Shown here: in pieces, positions 9,222 through 18,271 of the stretch | Numbering within the stretch: the stretch's first letter is position 1 | Layout of the letters: each line of letters starts with the position of its first letter | Origin: Roseimarinus sediminis | GTDB lineage: Bacteria > Bacteroidota > Bacteroidia > Bacteroidales > Prolixibacteraceae | DNA: 64,000 bases | NCBI RefSeq assembly: GCF_050433125.1 | Contig: NZ_JBNPXV010000003.1 | Location: 248,001-312,000, forward strand | Direction: 5' to 3' | Made by a program: the position numbers and the translations under genes | The notes under the pieces: generated by a model | Seen by the model: the letters and a program-made list of their open reading frames with translations, nothing else | Databases searched by the model: none | What the model was told of the DNA's origin: nothing

Positions 9222-10175
9222 CTAGGCCATTACCAGATAAACAGTGTAAGCCATAAAAACAAGCAGCAAAATAGCGGCTTCCCAGCGGTCGAGTTTTTTC
9301 CGTTGCCCCGTAAACATGGCCAGAAACAAAAAGAGCGTTCCACCGGCCAGCAGCAACAAATCGGTGTTAAACTTCGGATCAAAGCTGATGGGGCGTACAA
9401 AAGAACTTAGTGAAAGCACCAACAGCAGATTAAAGATGTTCGAACCCACCACATTTCCAATGGCGATGTCGCTGTTTTTCTTCAGGGCAGCCACCACCGA
9501 GGTCACCAGTTCGGGCAACGAAGTACCGGCAGCCACAATGGTGAGCCCGATGACCTTCTCACTCACCCCGATCAAGCCGGCAATTTTCACTGCATGATCG
9601 ACCACCAGCTTACCTCCCAGCACCAGCCCTGCCAATCCGGCAATAATCATTCCCCACATTTTATACCTTGACAGACTTGTTGGTGTTGTTTCTTCCTTTT
9701 CGCTTCCTCCCGTTTTCAGCTGTCGGTAAATGTAATACAAAAAGGCACTGAACAAGAGCAAAAGCACGAGCCCGTCCCAGCGACTGATTGTTCCGGGAGT
9801 CCCGTCGATCAGGCTGCCGCTCAGCAGCAAAAGCAACAAGGCTGCCAGGAGCGAAAGCGGTACTTCCTTCCAAACGGTATTGCTTTGTACCACAAAGGGT
9901 GAAATGAGTCCGACCACTCCAAGGATTACAAACAGGTTGAAATTATTGCTGCCAATGAGGTTACCCAGAACAATGTCGGAATGATTGGCCGAGGCGGCAA
10001 AGAGGTTCACCACCAGCTCGGGGGCCGATGTTCCAAAAGCAACAATGGTGAGTCCGACCACCAAATCGGAAATCCCATAACGACGTGCCATGGCCGATGA
10101 ACCATTCACCATCCAGCCGGCTCCTTTAATGAGCAAAACAAAACCTGATAAAATGAAAAGAATGGACAGAAACAT
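9222..10175 (-). CDS. Calcium/sodium antiporter, CaCA family (YrbG-like)
   Basis: 317-residue inner-membrane exchanger with about ten helices. The two inverted alpha-repeats are clear: VVGLTIVAFGTSAPELVVN with DIVLGNLIGSNNFN in the first half, and VIGLTIVAAGTSLPELVTS with DIAIGNVVGSNIFN in the second. The paired Glu residues in GTS(A/L)PEL bind the cation. It would exchange Ca2+ for Na+ or H+. The gene heads a possible two-gene unit with the CotH protein. The ATG at 10173-10175 starts directly at the first hydrophobic helix. Confidence 0.93.
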   Translation of the reverse strand: MFLSILFILSGFVLLIKGAGWMVNGSSAMARRYGISDLVVGLTIVAFGTSAPELVVNLFAASANHSDIVLGNLIGSNNFNLFVILGVVGLISPFVVQSNTVWKEVPLSLLAALLLLLLSGSLIDGTPGTISRWDGLVLLLLFSAFLYYIYRQLKTGGSEKEETTPTSLSRYKMWGMIIAGLAGLVLGGKLVVDHAVKIAGLIGVSEKVIGLTIVAAGTSLPELVTSVVAALKKNSDIAIGNVVGSNIFNLLLVLSLSSFVRPISFDPKFNTDLLLLAGGTLFLFLAMFTGQRKKLDRWEAAILLLVFMAYTVYLVMA

Positions 10176-10477
10176 ATGGATGTATTTAAAATTACCGGGT
10201 GAAAGATAGTGCCTTTGGAGAAATAATTGAATGAATAGAACCGATTTTCACGAAGCAGCCAGCCTTTGTGCCAATTCGAAACATAGCGCATGGCAAAAAC
10301 AAGAAATAAAAAACCGACTAAATGGCAGAAAAATCAGAAAAGTATGACACAAGGCAAGTCGTTTTTCGATCATCGGTGCCAATATTTCATAAAAATATCC
10401 CAATCATGTCATGGCACAATGATTGATCACTTGCCCCACATTGATCATTGAAAACATTAAAAAAACATTCAGATATT
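10176..10477. other. Divergent upstream region of the antiporter and dnaK
   Basis: 302 bases between two divergent genes. No CIRCE element (TTAGCACTC-type inverted repeat) is visible. A TGGCAC at 10412-10417 followed after five bases by TTGAT resembles a sigma-54 site, but the -12 element lacks the GC, so I do not call a promoter. Nothing else stands out. Confidence 0.4.
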
Positions 10478-12394
10478 ATGGGAAAAATTATAGGAATTGA
10501 TTTAGGAACCACCAACTCGTGTGTTTCTGTAATGGAAGGAAATGAACCCGTTGTTATTCCAAACAGCGAAGGTAAACGCACTACCCCGTCCATTGTTGCT
10601 TTTGTTGAAAATGGCGAACGCAAAGTGGGTGACCCTGCCAAACGTCAGGCCATCACCAACCCGCATAAAACCATTTATTCTATTAAAAGGTTCATGGGTG
10701 AAAACTACCAGAACCTGGCAAAAGAAGTTAAACGGGTGTCGTACGAAGTAGTAAAAGGCGACAACGACACTCCGCGTGTAAAAATCGACGATCGCATGTA
10801 TTCACCCCAGGAAATTTCGGCCATGACGCTTCAGAAGATGAAGAAAACTGCTGAAGACTATCTTGGACAAGAAGTTACCGAAGCCGTAATTACCGTACCT
10901 GCTTACTTTAACGATGCCCAGCGTCAGGCCACCAAAGAAGCCGGTGAAATTGCCGGGCTCACCGTGCGCCGTATCATCAACGAACCGACAGCTGCATCGC
11001 TGGCTTATGGTCTCGACAAGATGGATCGCGACATGAAGATTGCCGTATTTGACCTTGGTGGGGGTACCTTCGATATTTCGATCCTCGAACTGGGCGACGG
11101 AGTATTTGAAGTAAAATCGACCGACGGTGACACCCACCTGGGTGGTGACGACTTCGATGATGTCATCATCAACTGGCTGGCCGATGAGTTCAAGAGTGAC
11201 GAAGGAATTGATCTGCGTCAGGATCCCATGGCACTCCAGCGTTTGAAGGAAGCAGCTGAAAAGGCAAAAATCGAATTATCAAGCTCTACTTCGACCGAAA
11301 TCAATCTTCCCTACATTATGCCGGTGAATGGTATTCCCAAACACCTGGTAAAGACACTGACACGGGCCAAATTTGAGCAACTGGCCGACAAACTGATTCA
11401 GGCAACCATTGAGCCTTGTCGTCGTGCCATGAAAAATGCCAACATGAGCAACAGCGACATCGACGAAGTAATTCTCGTAGGTGGATCGACCCGTATTCCT
11501 GCAGTTGTCGAAAAAGTAAAGGAATTCTTTGGAAAAGCACCTTCAAAAGGTGTTAACCCCGACGAGGTAGTTGCTGTTGGTGCTGCAATTCAGGGCGGTG
11601 TTCTTACCGGCGAAGTAAAAGATGTATTGCTGCTCGACGTAACTCCGCTTTCGCTGGGTATCGAAACCATGGGAAATGTAATGACCCGTTTGATCGAATC
11701 GAATACCACCATTCCAACCAAGAAGACAGAAACCTTCTCAACAGCTGCCGACAACCAGCCATCGGTTGAGATTCACGTATTGCAGGGAGAACGCCCCATG
11801 GCCAGGGACAATAAAACCATCGGACGCTTCCACCTCGACGGCATTCCGCCGGCACCACGCGGTGTACCACAAATCGAAGTAACTTTCGACATCGATGCCA
11901 ACGGTATTTTGCATGTTAGTGCCAAAGACAAGGCCACCGGTAAGTCGCAAAGCATTCGTATTGAAGCTTCATCGGGATTGAGTGATGCCGAAATCAAGCG
12001 CATGAAGGAAGAAGCCGAAGCCAATGCCGATAGTGACAAGAAAGCCAAAGAGCGCATCGACAAACTGAACCAGGCCGATGCCCTGATCTTCCAGACAGAG
12101 AAGCAGCTGAAAGAATTTGGCGACAAACTGCCGGCCGACAAAAAAGGCCCCATTGAAGAAGCACTCAAGAACCTGAAAGATGCCCATGCAAAACAGGACC
12201 TCGATGCCATCGACAAAGCGTCGGCTGAGCTGAACAACGTGTTCCAGGCTGCATCGCAGGAAATGTACAATGCCCAGCAACAGGCCGGAGGACAGGGTGC
12301 ACCACAAGGTGAGCCGCAGGCTGATCCAAACGCCGGCAAAAGCAAAGGCGACGACGGTGAAGTAACCGATGTTGACTTCGAAGAAGTGAAGTAA
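10478..12394 (+). CDS. dnaK: Chaperone DnaK (Hsp70)
   Basis: ATP-dependent cytosolic chaperone that binds unfolded segments with DnaJ and GrpE. The start was set at 10478 (MGKIIGIDLGTTNSCVSVMEG); the ATG 30 bases upstream only adds a non-conserved tail. Nucleotide-binding domain signatures: IDLGTTNSCVSV, IAVFDLGGGTFDISILE, VILVGGSTRIPAVV; linker VLLLDVTPLSLGIET; then the substrate-binding beta domain and helical lid. The C-terminus ends in EVTDVDFEEVK, the usual conserved tail. 638 residues is standard. A strong intrinsic terminator follows at 12450-12484. dnaJ and grpE are not adjacent. Confidence 0.99.
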   Translation: MGKIIGIDLGTTNSCVSVMEGNEPVVIPNSEGKRTTPSIVAFVENGERKVGDPAKRQAITNPHKTIYSIKRFMGENYQNLAKEVKRVSYEVVKGDNDTPRVKIDDRMYSPQEISAMTLQKMKKTAEDYLGQEVTEAVITVPAYFNDAQRQATKEAGEIAGLTVRRIINEPTAASLAYGLDKMDRDMKIAVFDLGGGTFDISILELGDGVFEVKSTDGDTHLGGDDFDDVIINWLADEFKSDEGIDLRQDPMALQRLKEAAEKAKIELSSSTSTEINLPYIMPVNGIPKHLVKTLTRAKFEQLADKLIQATIEPCRRAMKNANMSNSDIDEVILVGGSTRIPAVVEKVKEFFGKAPSKGVNPDEVVAVGAAIQGGVLTGEVKDVLLLDVTPLSLGIETMGNVMTRLIESNTTIPTKKTETFSTAADNQPSVEIHVLQGERPMARDNKTIGRFHLDGIPPAPRGVPQIEVTFDIDANGILHVSAKDKATGKSQSIRIEASSGLSDAEIKRMKEEAEANADSDKKAKERIDKLNQADALIFQTEKQLKEFGDKLPADKKGPIEEALKNLKDAHAKQDLDAIDKASAELNNVFQAASQEMYNAQQQAGGQGAPQGEPQADPNAGKSKGDDGEVTDVDFEEVK

Positions 12395-12449
12395 GCAGCG
12401 AGCATTCACACACTATCATATATTCCACACCAGGAACCTTATTAATTAA

Positions 12450-12484
12450 GAGAGGCTGTCAAAACTGACAGCCTCTCTTTTTTT
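12450..12484 (+). terminator. Intrinsic terminator after dnaK
   Basis: Perfect 11-bp stem (gagaggctgtc 12450-12460 with gacagcctctc 12467-12477), six-base loop, followed by seven T's. It ends the dnaK transcript. Confidence 0.9.
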
Positions 12485-12499
12485 ACCTGAGTAAATAAA

Positions 12500-12583
12500 A
12501 ACCGATGCGCATTAAAAAAAATCCTATGCTTATAGGATTGTAAACCGATGCGCATAAAAAATAATTCTCTGCGCATCGGTTTT
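12500..12583. repeat. Three copies of a 13-bp accgatgcgcat motif
   Basis: aaccgatgcgcat occurs at 12500-12512 and 12543-12555, and its inverse at about 12570-12582. The second and third copies form a 13-bp stem, and a separate small hairpin (aatccta/taggatt) lies between the first two. It sits between the 3' ends of dnaK and the HU-like gene. It could act as a terminator for the minus strand or as a protein-binding array; the sequence does not decide this. Confidence 0.55.
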
Positions 12584-12677
12584 AAGGTCCATCACCAACA
12601 GTTTTAATCACCGGCATTCGAAACTAACTGAAGGCCGAATGAGCCTTGATAATGCACGGAACAAATGGCAAAAATTA

Positions 12678-13064
12678 CTACACACTCTTCTGATATTCCA
12701 GCAATTCAAGCATGGTTTTAAGGTCTTTTCCGGGTGTAAAGATCACCTTTGCCCCGGTAATGATGTTTGCATTGACCTCATCGGCGGTAATTTTACCTTC
12801 ACTTGAAAAACTAACACGTAAACTTCCCAATTCACCCATCCGCACAATGTTACCATTGGCCAGTGAATCTTTCATCACATCGACCATGGCATAAACCACT
12901 GCGCGAATGTCAGCACCACTTACGGTACAAATCTTTTCAATAGACTTTGTAAGTCCTGACAATGTCAACTCACCGCTCATAACGGGCGATGCGTAAAACT
13001 TTTTTTCTCCGCCACCAGGCACTCCCGGCTGGCCGCGTTCAATTACATTAAATTTGATACTCAT
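12678..13064 (-). CDS. HU/IHF-like DNA-binding protein (Bacteroides HU-related family)
   Basis: 128-residue nucleoid-type protein. The start was set at 13064 (MSIKFNVIERGQPG); the longer ORF adds 14 residues unlike the family. The HU fold is recognisable in the helical half (TLSGLTKSIEKICTVSGADIRAVVYAMVDVMKDSLANGNIVRMGELGSLRVSFSS is the region spanning roughly residues 35-88 with its conserved G-x-L-G-S-L turn) and the C-terminal beta part (AKVIFTPGKDLK). The N-terminal extension before the HU fold and the phrase KFYASPV are typical of the Bacteroidota HU-related subfamily. It probably binds and bends DNA; its sites are unknown. Confidence 0.85.
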   Translation of the reverse strand: MSIKFNVIERGQPGVPGGGEKKFYASPVMSGELTLSGLTKSIEKICTVSGADIRAVVYAMVDVMKDSLANGNIVRMGELGSLRVSFSSEGKITADEVNANIITGAKVIFTPGKDLKTMLELLEYQKSV

Positions 13065-13367
13065 AGTTTTTTGGGTTTTAATTATTATATATTCCTGCAG
13101 GGGCAAAGTCGTTGGGGCCCGGCCCGAAACAAGGGATGGTTTTCAATATGAGCACAAAGTTACCGACATGCGCCAACGACATTCCATATCATCGACATTC
13201 ACATCCTGTAATCAAACATGAAATTAAAACATTGTATTGAATTACAGCACACAAGCGACCCGAAAGATGAGCACCATTTCACGAAGGGGCAATTTAAGCA
13301 GTCGAAATGTACATTTTTACCAGCTTTATGTAAGCTTTGCTTTTCTTTTGTATCTTGCAAATAAAAA
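13065..13367. other. Divergent upstream region of the HU-like gene and the PAS kinase
   Basis: 303 bases with no gene. On the minus strand a CGACTTTG about 45 bases ahead of the HU start, with TTG 18 bases further up, is a weak match to the Bacteroidota TTTG/TAnnTTTG promoter. No repeats or hairpins of note. Confidence 0.35.
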
Positions 13368-16300
13368 ATGCTTGTAGCCTTTGTTCAGAACGCCGCAGTG
13401 CTCATCACCCTTTCGGTTTTTTATGGTGTAATCAAATGGTACCGACCAGTAAACAAACACCTTTACCATTTACTTCAGGGAAGTTTGTTTGGAATTATCG
13501 CAGTGGCTGCCATGATGATGCCCTATGAGTATGGTGCCGGTATGATTTACGATGGCCGTTCAGTCATCCTCACGCTGGCTGGTTTTTGGGGTGGAGGATA
13601 CAGTGCTGTTTTTTCGGTGATCATTGCAGGAGCCTATCGTGCTTATTTGGGCGGAGTTGGTATATGGGCCGGCCTGGCCACCATTGTTTTCTGCACCCTG
13701 TGTGGTTTTCTCATCAGGCAAACACTCAAGAAAAAGATCGACGAACTTGCTATTTACAGCTTCTGGCTTATTGGCTTTGTGGCCCATCTGGTGATGCTGG
13801 CCAGTCAGCTTTTGCTTCCCGCCAATTCACTCAGGGTGATACCAACCATTGCCGTGCCGGTGCTGCTGGTATTTCCCTTAACTTATGCTTTTATCTCCAA
13901 ACTGATCCAGCTCATTGGCCGCTATATTCATAGTGAACAACGAATCAGAGCGTCTGAAACCTTGTACCGCACTACCTTAATGAGTATTGGCGATGCCGTA
14001 ATTTGTACCGACCACAGGGGCATCATCTCACAAATGAATGCAGTAGCCGAAACCTTAACAGGCTGGAGCTTTGCTGATGCCAAAGGAAAACCCCTCGATC
14101 AGGTCTTTAAAATCATCAATGAAAACGATCGGCAAACGGTTGAAAGCCCCTTCTCGAAGGTGATGAGCAGCGGTTCGATTGTTGGTCTGGCCAATCATAC
14201 CTTGCTCATCTCCAACCATGGCGAAGAAATACCCATTGCCGACAGCGGTGCTCCCATTAAAAATGAAAAGGGAGAAATTACCGGAGTTGTTTTGGTTTTT
14301 CGTAATCAGAGCGAGGAAAGAGCCTATCAAAAACAAATCGCCAAAAGCGAAGCTCTGTTCCGGGAGTTGGTCGAATCGACCGACTCCATTGCATGGGAGT
14401 ATGACCCGGAAAACGACAAATGGATTTATGTTGCCCCCCAGGCAACTCAAAAGCTGGGCTATTCGCCTGCTGAATGGACCAGTTTGAATTTCTGGAAAGA
14501 AAATATTCATCCCGATGAAAGGGAAACGATGGCTAAGCATTTTATGGCCAACATGGCCCCTGGAACTTCTCATTCAATGGAGTATCGCTTCAAACGAAAA
14601 GATGGCAGCTACCTTTGGCTTCGCGATGTGGTGTCGGTCGAGATGCAGAACAATAAGGCCGTTAAAATGCGGGGCGTGATGTTCGACATCACTGAACGAA
14701 AACGATCAGAGCTTGAGTTAAAGGAAAAAAACACCTTTATCCAAACAGTACTCGACCAGCTGCCCATTGGCATTGCCCTCAATGAAATCGATGCGGGAAA
14801 TGCCTTCTACATGAACCGAAAATTTGAAGCGATTTATGGCTGGGAGGCATCTGAATTGAAAAACATTCCTTCTTTTTTTGAAAAAGTTTATCCCCAACAG
14901 GATTATCGAGAGAAAGTTATAAAAATGATCATGGAAGGAATCGAATCGGGTGATCCGCAAAAAATGCACTGGGAAAACATTATGATTACCCGAAGTGATG
15001 GCAGTCAAGGCTATGTAAATGCTGTCAACATACCGCTTCCCGAACAAAACACCATGGTATCAACAGTAGTCGATGTTACCAGCCAAACCCTTGCTGAAAA
15101 GGAATTGCAGGAAAGTGAACAACGTTTTCGAAACGCCATTTTGCTGGCCCCCATCCCCATTATGGTGCACGACGAAGATGGCAAAGTAATGAATATCAGC
15201 GAAGGATGGAGCCATTTCTCAGGCTATGAACTCAAAGACCTGCCCACGCTGAAAGACTGGACATTAAAGGCTTTAGGCCCCAATGCCCGGGAGTTTGAAC
15301 AGTTTATGCCTGGAAGCGAAGGCAATGAGACGGCCCTCTTTAACAAAGAATTTGAGATCACCTCACAGTCGGGAGAGCAACGCATATGGAATTTCTACAC
15401 CACTTCGCTGGGCGAAAACGGAGGAAAGAAAATCAAACTCATTATTGCACCAGACATTACGCAAAGAGTGCGGGCAAAAGAAGAAATAGCAGAACAAAAG
15501 AAACTGTTTGAAACCATGTTCAACAGCATCTCCGACGGGGTGGTTATTACGAATGCGAAAAGAGAAATCATTCTGGCCAACCAGGGGATGAAATCGACCT
15601 TTGGCTACGAAAACGATGAATTAATTGGTAAGACGACCGAAATACTCTATGCCGACCAGGGACATTACAATGAAACAGGAAACAGTTATTTTAATGAAGA
15701 AGCCGGAAGTAAAGAGAACTGGTATATTACCTATTACAAAAATAAACACGGTATCGTCTTTCCGGGAGAGACTTTTGGCGCCAAACTTTTTGACAACAAC
15801 AACCAATGGATTGGCAATATCGGCATTATGCGAAACATTTCGGAGCGCGAGAAATTGATTTCCGACCTTATTGTTGCCAAGGAAAAGGCAGAAGAAAGCG
15901 ACCGGCTAAAAACAGCCTTCCTGGCCAACATGAGTCATGAAATTCGAACGCCCATGAATGCCATTATGGGCTTTTCGAGTCTATTGCCTGAAGAAGACGA
16001 CCGGAAAAAATTGGCCCAATATGCTGCCATTGTTGTTAAAAACTCAGAATACCTGGTTCACCTGATCGATGATGTAATGCTTTATTCAAAACTTCAGACC
16101 AATCTGCTTAAGTTCAATCCTGAAAAGTTTGAAATCAACGATTTACTCAGCGACCTGCGGCAACTCTTCAGAACAAAAGAAATAGAAACCGGCAACCAGT
16201 TTCTGACCAGCATTGCCAACAAACTAAGCCTTCCGGTTTTCACCGATTACGACAAACTCAAACAACTGTTAAGTAACCTCATTTCGAATGCCTTTAAATA

Positions 16301-16592
16301 CACCTTTAACGGAAGTATTACAATGGGAGTCGAAGAAAATGAGAACCAGCTTCTGTTCTTTGTAAAGGACACAGGAATTGGAATTCCTGAAACAGAAGCA
16401 AAGCATGTATTCGATCGTTTTTACCGTGCGCGCAACGTTCAAAAGGGTACTATTGGCGGAACCGGCCTTGGCCTAAGTATTGTTAAGGAACTTGCCACTT
16501 TACTTGGAGGTACTGTTTGGTTTGAAAGCAAACAGGATGAAGGAAGCACCTTTTATTTTTCACTGGAGACAAGAAAAGATACTGAAAAGTGA
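13368..16592 (+). CDS. Membrane hybrid-less sensor histidine kinase with five PAS domains
   Basis: 1074 residues. Residues 1-180 form a 5TM-5TMR_LYT (LytS-type) membrane sensor (YDGRSVILTLAGFWGGG, GAYRAYLGGVGIWAGL). Five PAS repeats follow at about 195-320, 325-445, 455-575, 585-700 and 710-830. The HisKA domain carries the phospho-acceptor in NMSHEIRTPMNAIMGF, and the ATPase domain shows NLISNAFKYT, DTGIGIPE and GTGLGLSI. There is no receiver domain and no response regulator beside it. The stop overlaps the start of the cysteine desulfurase by four bases (gtga), so the two are translationally coupled. Ligand unknown; LytS-type sensors respond to cell-wall or small-metabolite signals. Confidence 0.93.
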   Translation: MLVAFVQNAAVLITLSVFYGVIKWYRPVNKHLYHLLQGSLFGIIAVAAMMMPYEYGAGMIYDGRSVILTLAGFWGGGYSAVFSVIIAGAYRAYLGGVGIWAGLATIVFCTLCGFLIRQTLKKKIDELAIYSFWLIGFVAHLVMLASQLLLPANSLRVIPTIAVPVLLVFPLTYAFISKLIQLIGRYIHSEQRIRASETLYRTTLMSIGDAVICTDHRGIISQMNAVAETLTGWSFADAKGKPLDQVFKIINENDRQTVESPFSKVMSSGSIVGLANHTLLISNHGEEIPIADSGAPIKNEKGEITGVVLVFRNQSEERAYQKQIAKSEALFRELVESTDSIAWEYDPENDKWIYVAPQATQKLGYSPAEWTSLNFWKENIHPDERETMAKHFMANMAPGTSHSMEYRFKRKDGSYLWLRDVVSVEMQNNKAVKMRGVMFDITERKRSELELKEKNTFIQTVLDQLPIGIALNEIDAGNAFYMNRKFEAIYGWEASELKNIPSFFEKVYPQQDYREKVIKMIMEGIESGDPQKMHWENIMITRSDGSQGYVNAVNIPLPEQNTMVSTVVDVTSQTLAEKELQESEQRFRNAILLAPIPIMVHDEDGKVMNISEGWSHFSGYELKDLPTLKDWTLKALGPNAREFEQFMPGSEGNETALFNKEFEITSQSGEQRIWNFYTTSLGENGGKKIKLIIAPDITQRVRAKEEIAEQKKLFETMFNSISDGVVITNAKREIILANQGMKSTFGYENDELIGKTTEILYADQGHYNETGNSYFNEEAGSKENWYITYYKNKHGIVFPGETFGAKLFDNNNQWIGNIGIMRNISEREKLISDLIVAKEKAEESDRLKTAFLANMSHEIRTPMNAIMGFSSLLPEEDDRKKLAQYAAIVVKNSEYLVHLIDDVMLYSKLQTNLLKFNPEKFEINDLLSDLRQLFRTKEIETGNQFLTSIANKLSLPVFTDYDKLKQLLSNLISNAFKYTFNGSITMGVEENENQLLFFVKDTGIGIPETEAKHVFDRFYRARNVQKGTIGGTGLGLSIVKELATLLGGTVWFESKQDEGSTFYFSLETRKDTEK

Positions 16593-17722
16593 TTTATCTC
16601 GATTACAATGCCACAACCCCCATTTCCCCGGAGGTTGTAGCCGAAATGCGGCCCTGGTTCGACACGAGTTATGGTAACCCTTCAAGTGCTTATGCCATTG
16701 GCCGAACCAGCAAGGATGCCATTTATAAAGCACGTAAGCAGGTCGCGCGTTTGCTCAATGCCAGGCCCGAAGAAATTGTATTTACAAGTGGTGCCACCGA
16801 ATCAAACAATTTGGCCATTCAGGGTTTTGTACTTGCCAATAAAGAGAAGGGAAAGCACATTATTACTTCGGCTGTCGAACATCCGGCGGTGCTTGAAGTA
16901 TGCAAACACCTGGCCACCCGGGGCTATGAAATTACCTGCCTTCCGGTTAATGCTTTGGGCCGGGTTGATCCTGCCGATGTTGAAAAGGCCATTCGCCCCG
17001 ATACGGTACTCATTAGCATCATGCACGCCAATAACGAGGTGGGAACCATTCAAGCCATCAGCGAAATTGCCACCATTGCAAAGAAAAACCGGATTGCTTT
17101 CCACACCGATGCGGCTCAATCGCCGGGCAAAATTGAAGTGGACGTACAGCAACTAGGCGTTGACCTGCTCACCATTGCCGGGCATAAAATGTATGCGCCC
17201 AAAGGCATTGGCGCCTTGTATATCAGGCAGGGTGTTAAAATTGAAAATTTATTTCATGGCGCAAGTCAGGAAAAGGGCATCCGTCCGGGAACCGAAAATG
17301 TGCCTTACATTGTTGGGCTGGGAAAAGCTTGTGAACTGGCACAACAAAACCTTACGGCCAACAGCACACACCTTTCAATGCTCCGTGACCAGCTCCTTCG
17401 TGGCTTGCAGGAAAAATTGGGAACCACTGTAAAAGTAAACGCCGAGCTGTCGAGTTGCTTGCCAAATACCCTAAGCGTAGCATTTGAAAAAATCGAAGCA
17501 CATACCTTGGCTTCAATCATTGAAAAAGAAGTCTGTATCTCCACCGGATCGGCCTGTCATGCCGATTCAATTGAAATATCACCAGTGTTGACAGCCATGA
17601 ATATCGACAGGTTGACTGCTGCAAGCACGGTTCGTATTTCGCTTGGGAAACCAACTACTGAGGAGGAAATCATAAAGGCCATTGAAATCATTACAAAGGC
17701 AGTTAATCAATTAAAGAAATAA
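16589..17722 (+). CDS. Cysteine desulfurase (IscS/NifS family)
   Basis: PLP enzyme moving sulfur from cysteine to an active-site persulfide for Fe-S cluster or thio-cofactor assembly. GTG start at 16589, overlapping the kinase stop. Markers: IYLDYNATTPISPEV, VFTSGATESNNLAIQG, FHTDAAQSPGK, the PLP lysine in TIAGHKMYAPKGIG, RPGTENVPYIVG, and the catalytic cysteine in STGSACHAD. 377 residues, group I (NifS-like). No scaffold gene (iscU/nifU) is adjacent. The coupling to a sensor kinase is unusual and not explained by known pathways. Confidence 0.95.
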   Translation: MIYLDYNATTPISPEVVAEMRPWFDTSYGNPSSAYAIGRTSKDAIYKARKQVARLLNARPEEIVFTSGATESNNLAIQGFVLANKEKGKHIITSAVEHPAVLEVCKHLATRGYEITCLPVNALGRVDPADVEKAIRPDTVLISIMHANNEVGTIQAISEIATIAKKNRIAFHTDAAQSPGKIEVDVQQLGVDLLTIAGHKMYAPKGIGALYIRQGVKIENLFHGASQEKGIRPGTENVPYIVGLGKACELAQQNLTANSTHLSMLRDQLLRGLQEKLGTTVKVNAELSSCLPNTLSVAFEKIEAHTLASIIEKEVCISTGSACHADSIEISPVLTAMNIDRLTAASTVRISLGKPTTEEEIIKAIEIITKAVNQLKK

Positions 17723-17723
17723 A

Positions 17724-17936
17724 TGTATTAACATTGACAAATTTAATATCTATTTTACCGGGAATTTGTTGACTGACCTTGCCGATAACTTTGTCAAACC
17801 GGGCGGAGAATCACTTTATATCGACGAGGTACCCAAATAAACCGAAATCGATCGCAACAGCTATATTGCTGCCGACGGGATCGAATATGGATATGCCAAT
17901 CATATTCCGCTTTGGCTTTTTGGCTTTTTATATTGA
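17724..17936 (+). pseudogene. Remnant of an AAA ATPase/DUF4143 protein with internal deletion
   Basis: One reading frame carries a piece of the ATPase core (YFTGNLLTDLADNFVKPGG then LYIDEV, the Walker B strand), a stop at 17838-17840, and then the typical C-terminal end of the same family (GIEYGYANHIPLWLFGFLY) closing at 17936. The Walker A region and about 300 middle residues are missing. It reads as an internally deleted copy of the Bacteroidota ATP-binding proteins that end in this way. It cannot be functional. Confidence 0.65.
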
Positions 17937-17968
17937 TCCGTCTTGTTCAAAATCACTAACTTCGCAAC

Positions 17969-18271
17969 ATGGAAACTCGAAAAAAACCCAAATTTCATAA
18001 GCGTATCTTTTGGGATGTCGATTTTGAGCAACTCGATTATGATACCAAAGCCAATTTCGTGATAGAACGGGTATTTGAACGGGGCGATGTAGACGATATA
18101 CGTCAGTGCCGCAGGTATTATGGCGATGAGAAAGTAACGGAGGCATTGCTGAATGCAAAATTTCTTCCTTTGCATACCATTTACTTTGCAAGTGCAGTAA
18201 TAGATAAACCTATTGAAGAATTCAGATGCTACACACTGAGACAATTGAACCCGGAACTTTTTCCGTATTAA
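17969..18271 (+). CDS. DUF6922-like partner of the AbiEii nucleotidyltransferase (putative antitoxin)
   Basis: 100 residues, soluble. The WDVDFEQLDYDTKANFVIERVFERGDVDD-region (residues about 15-43) and RRYYGDEKVTEALLNA are characteristic of a small family found directly upstream of nucleotidyltransferase toxins in Bacteroidota. Its 3' end overlaps the next gene by 46 bases, implying coupled translation. It probably serves as the antitoxin or regulator of the pair; no DNA-binding motif is evident, so the mode of action is inferred from position only. Confidence 0.7.
   Translation: METRKKPKFHKRIFWDVDFEQLDYDTKANFVIERVFERGDVDDIRQCRRYYGDEKVTEALLNAKFLPLHTIYFASAVIDKPIEEFRCYTLRQLNPELFPY

Noticed and set aside
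10412..10427. Sigma-54-like promoter before dnaK (TGGCAC-N5-TTGAT)
   Set aside because: The -12 element lacks the required GC, and one partial match in 300 AT-rich bases is expected by chance.
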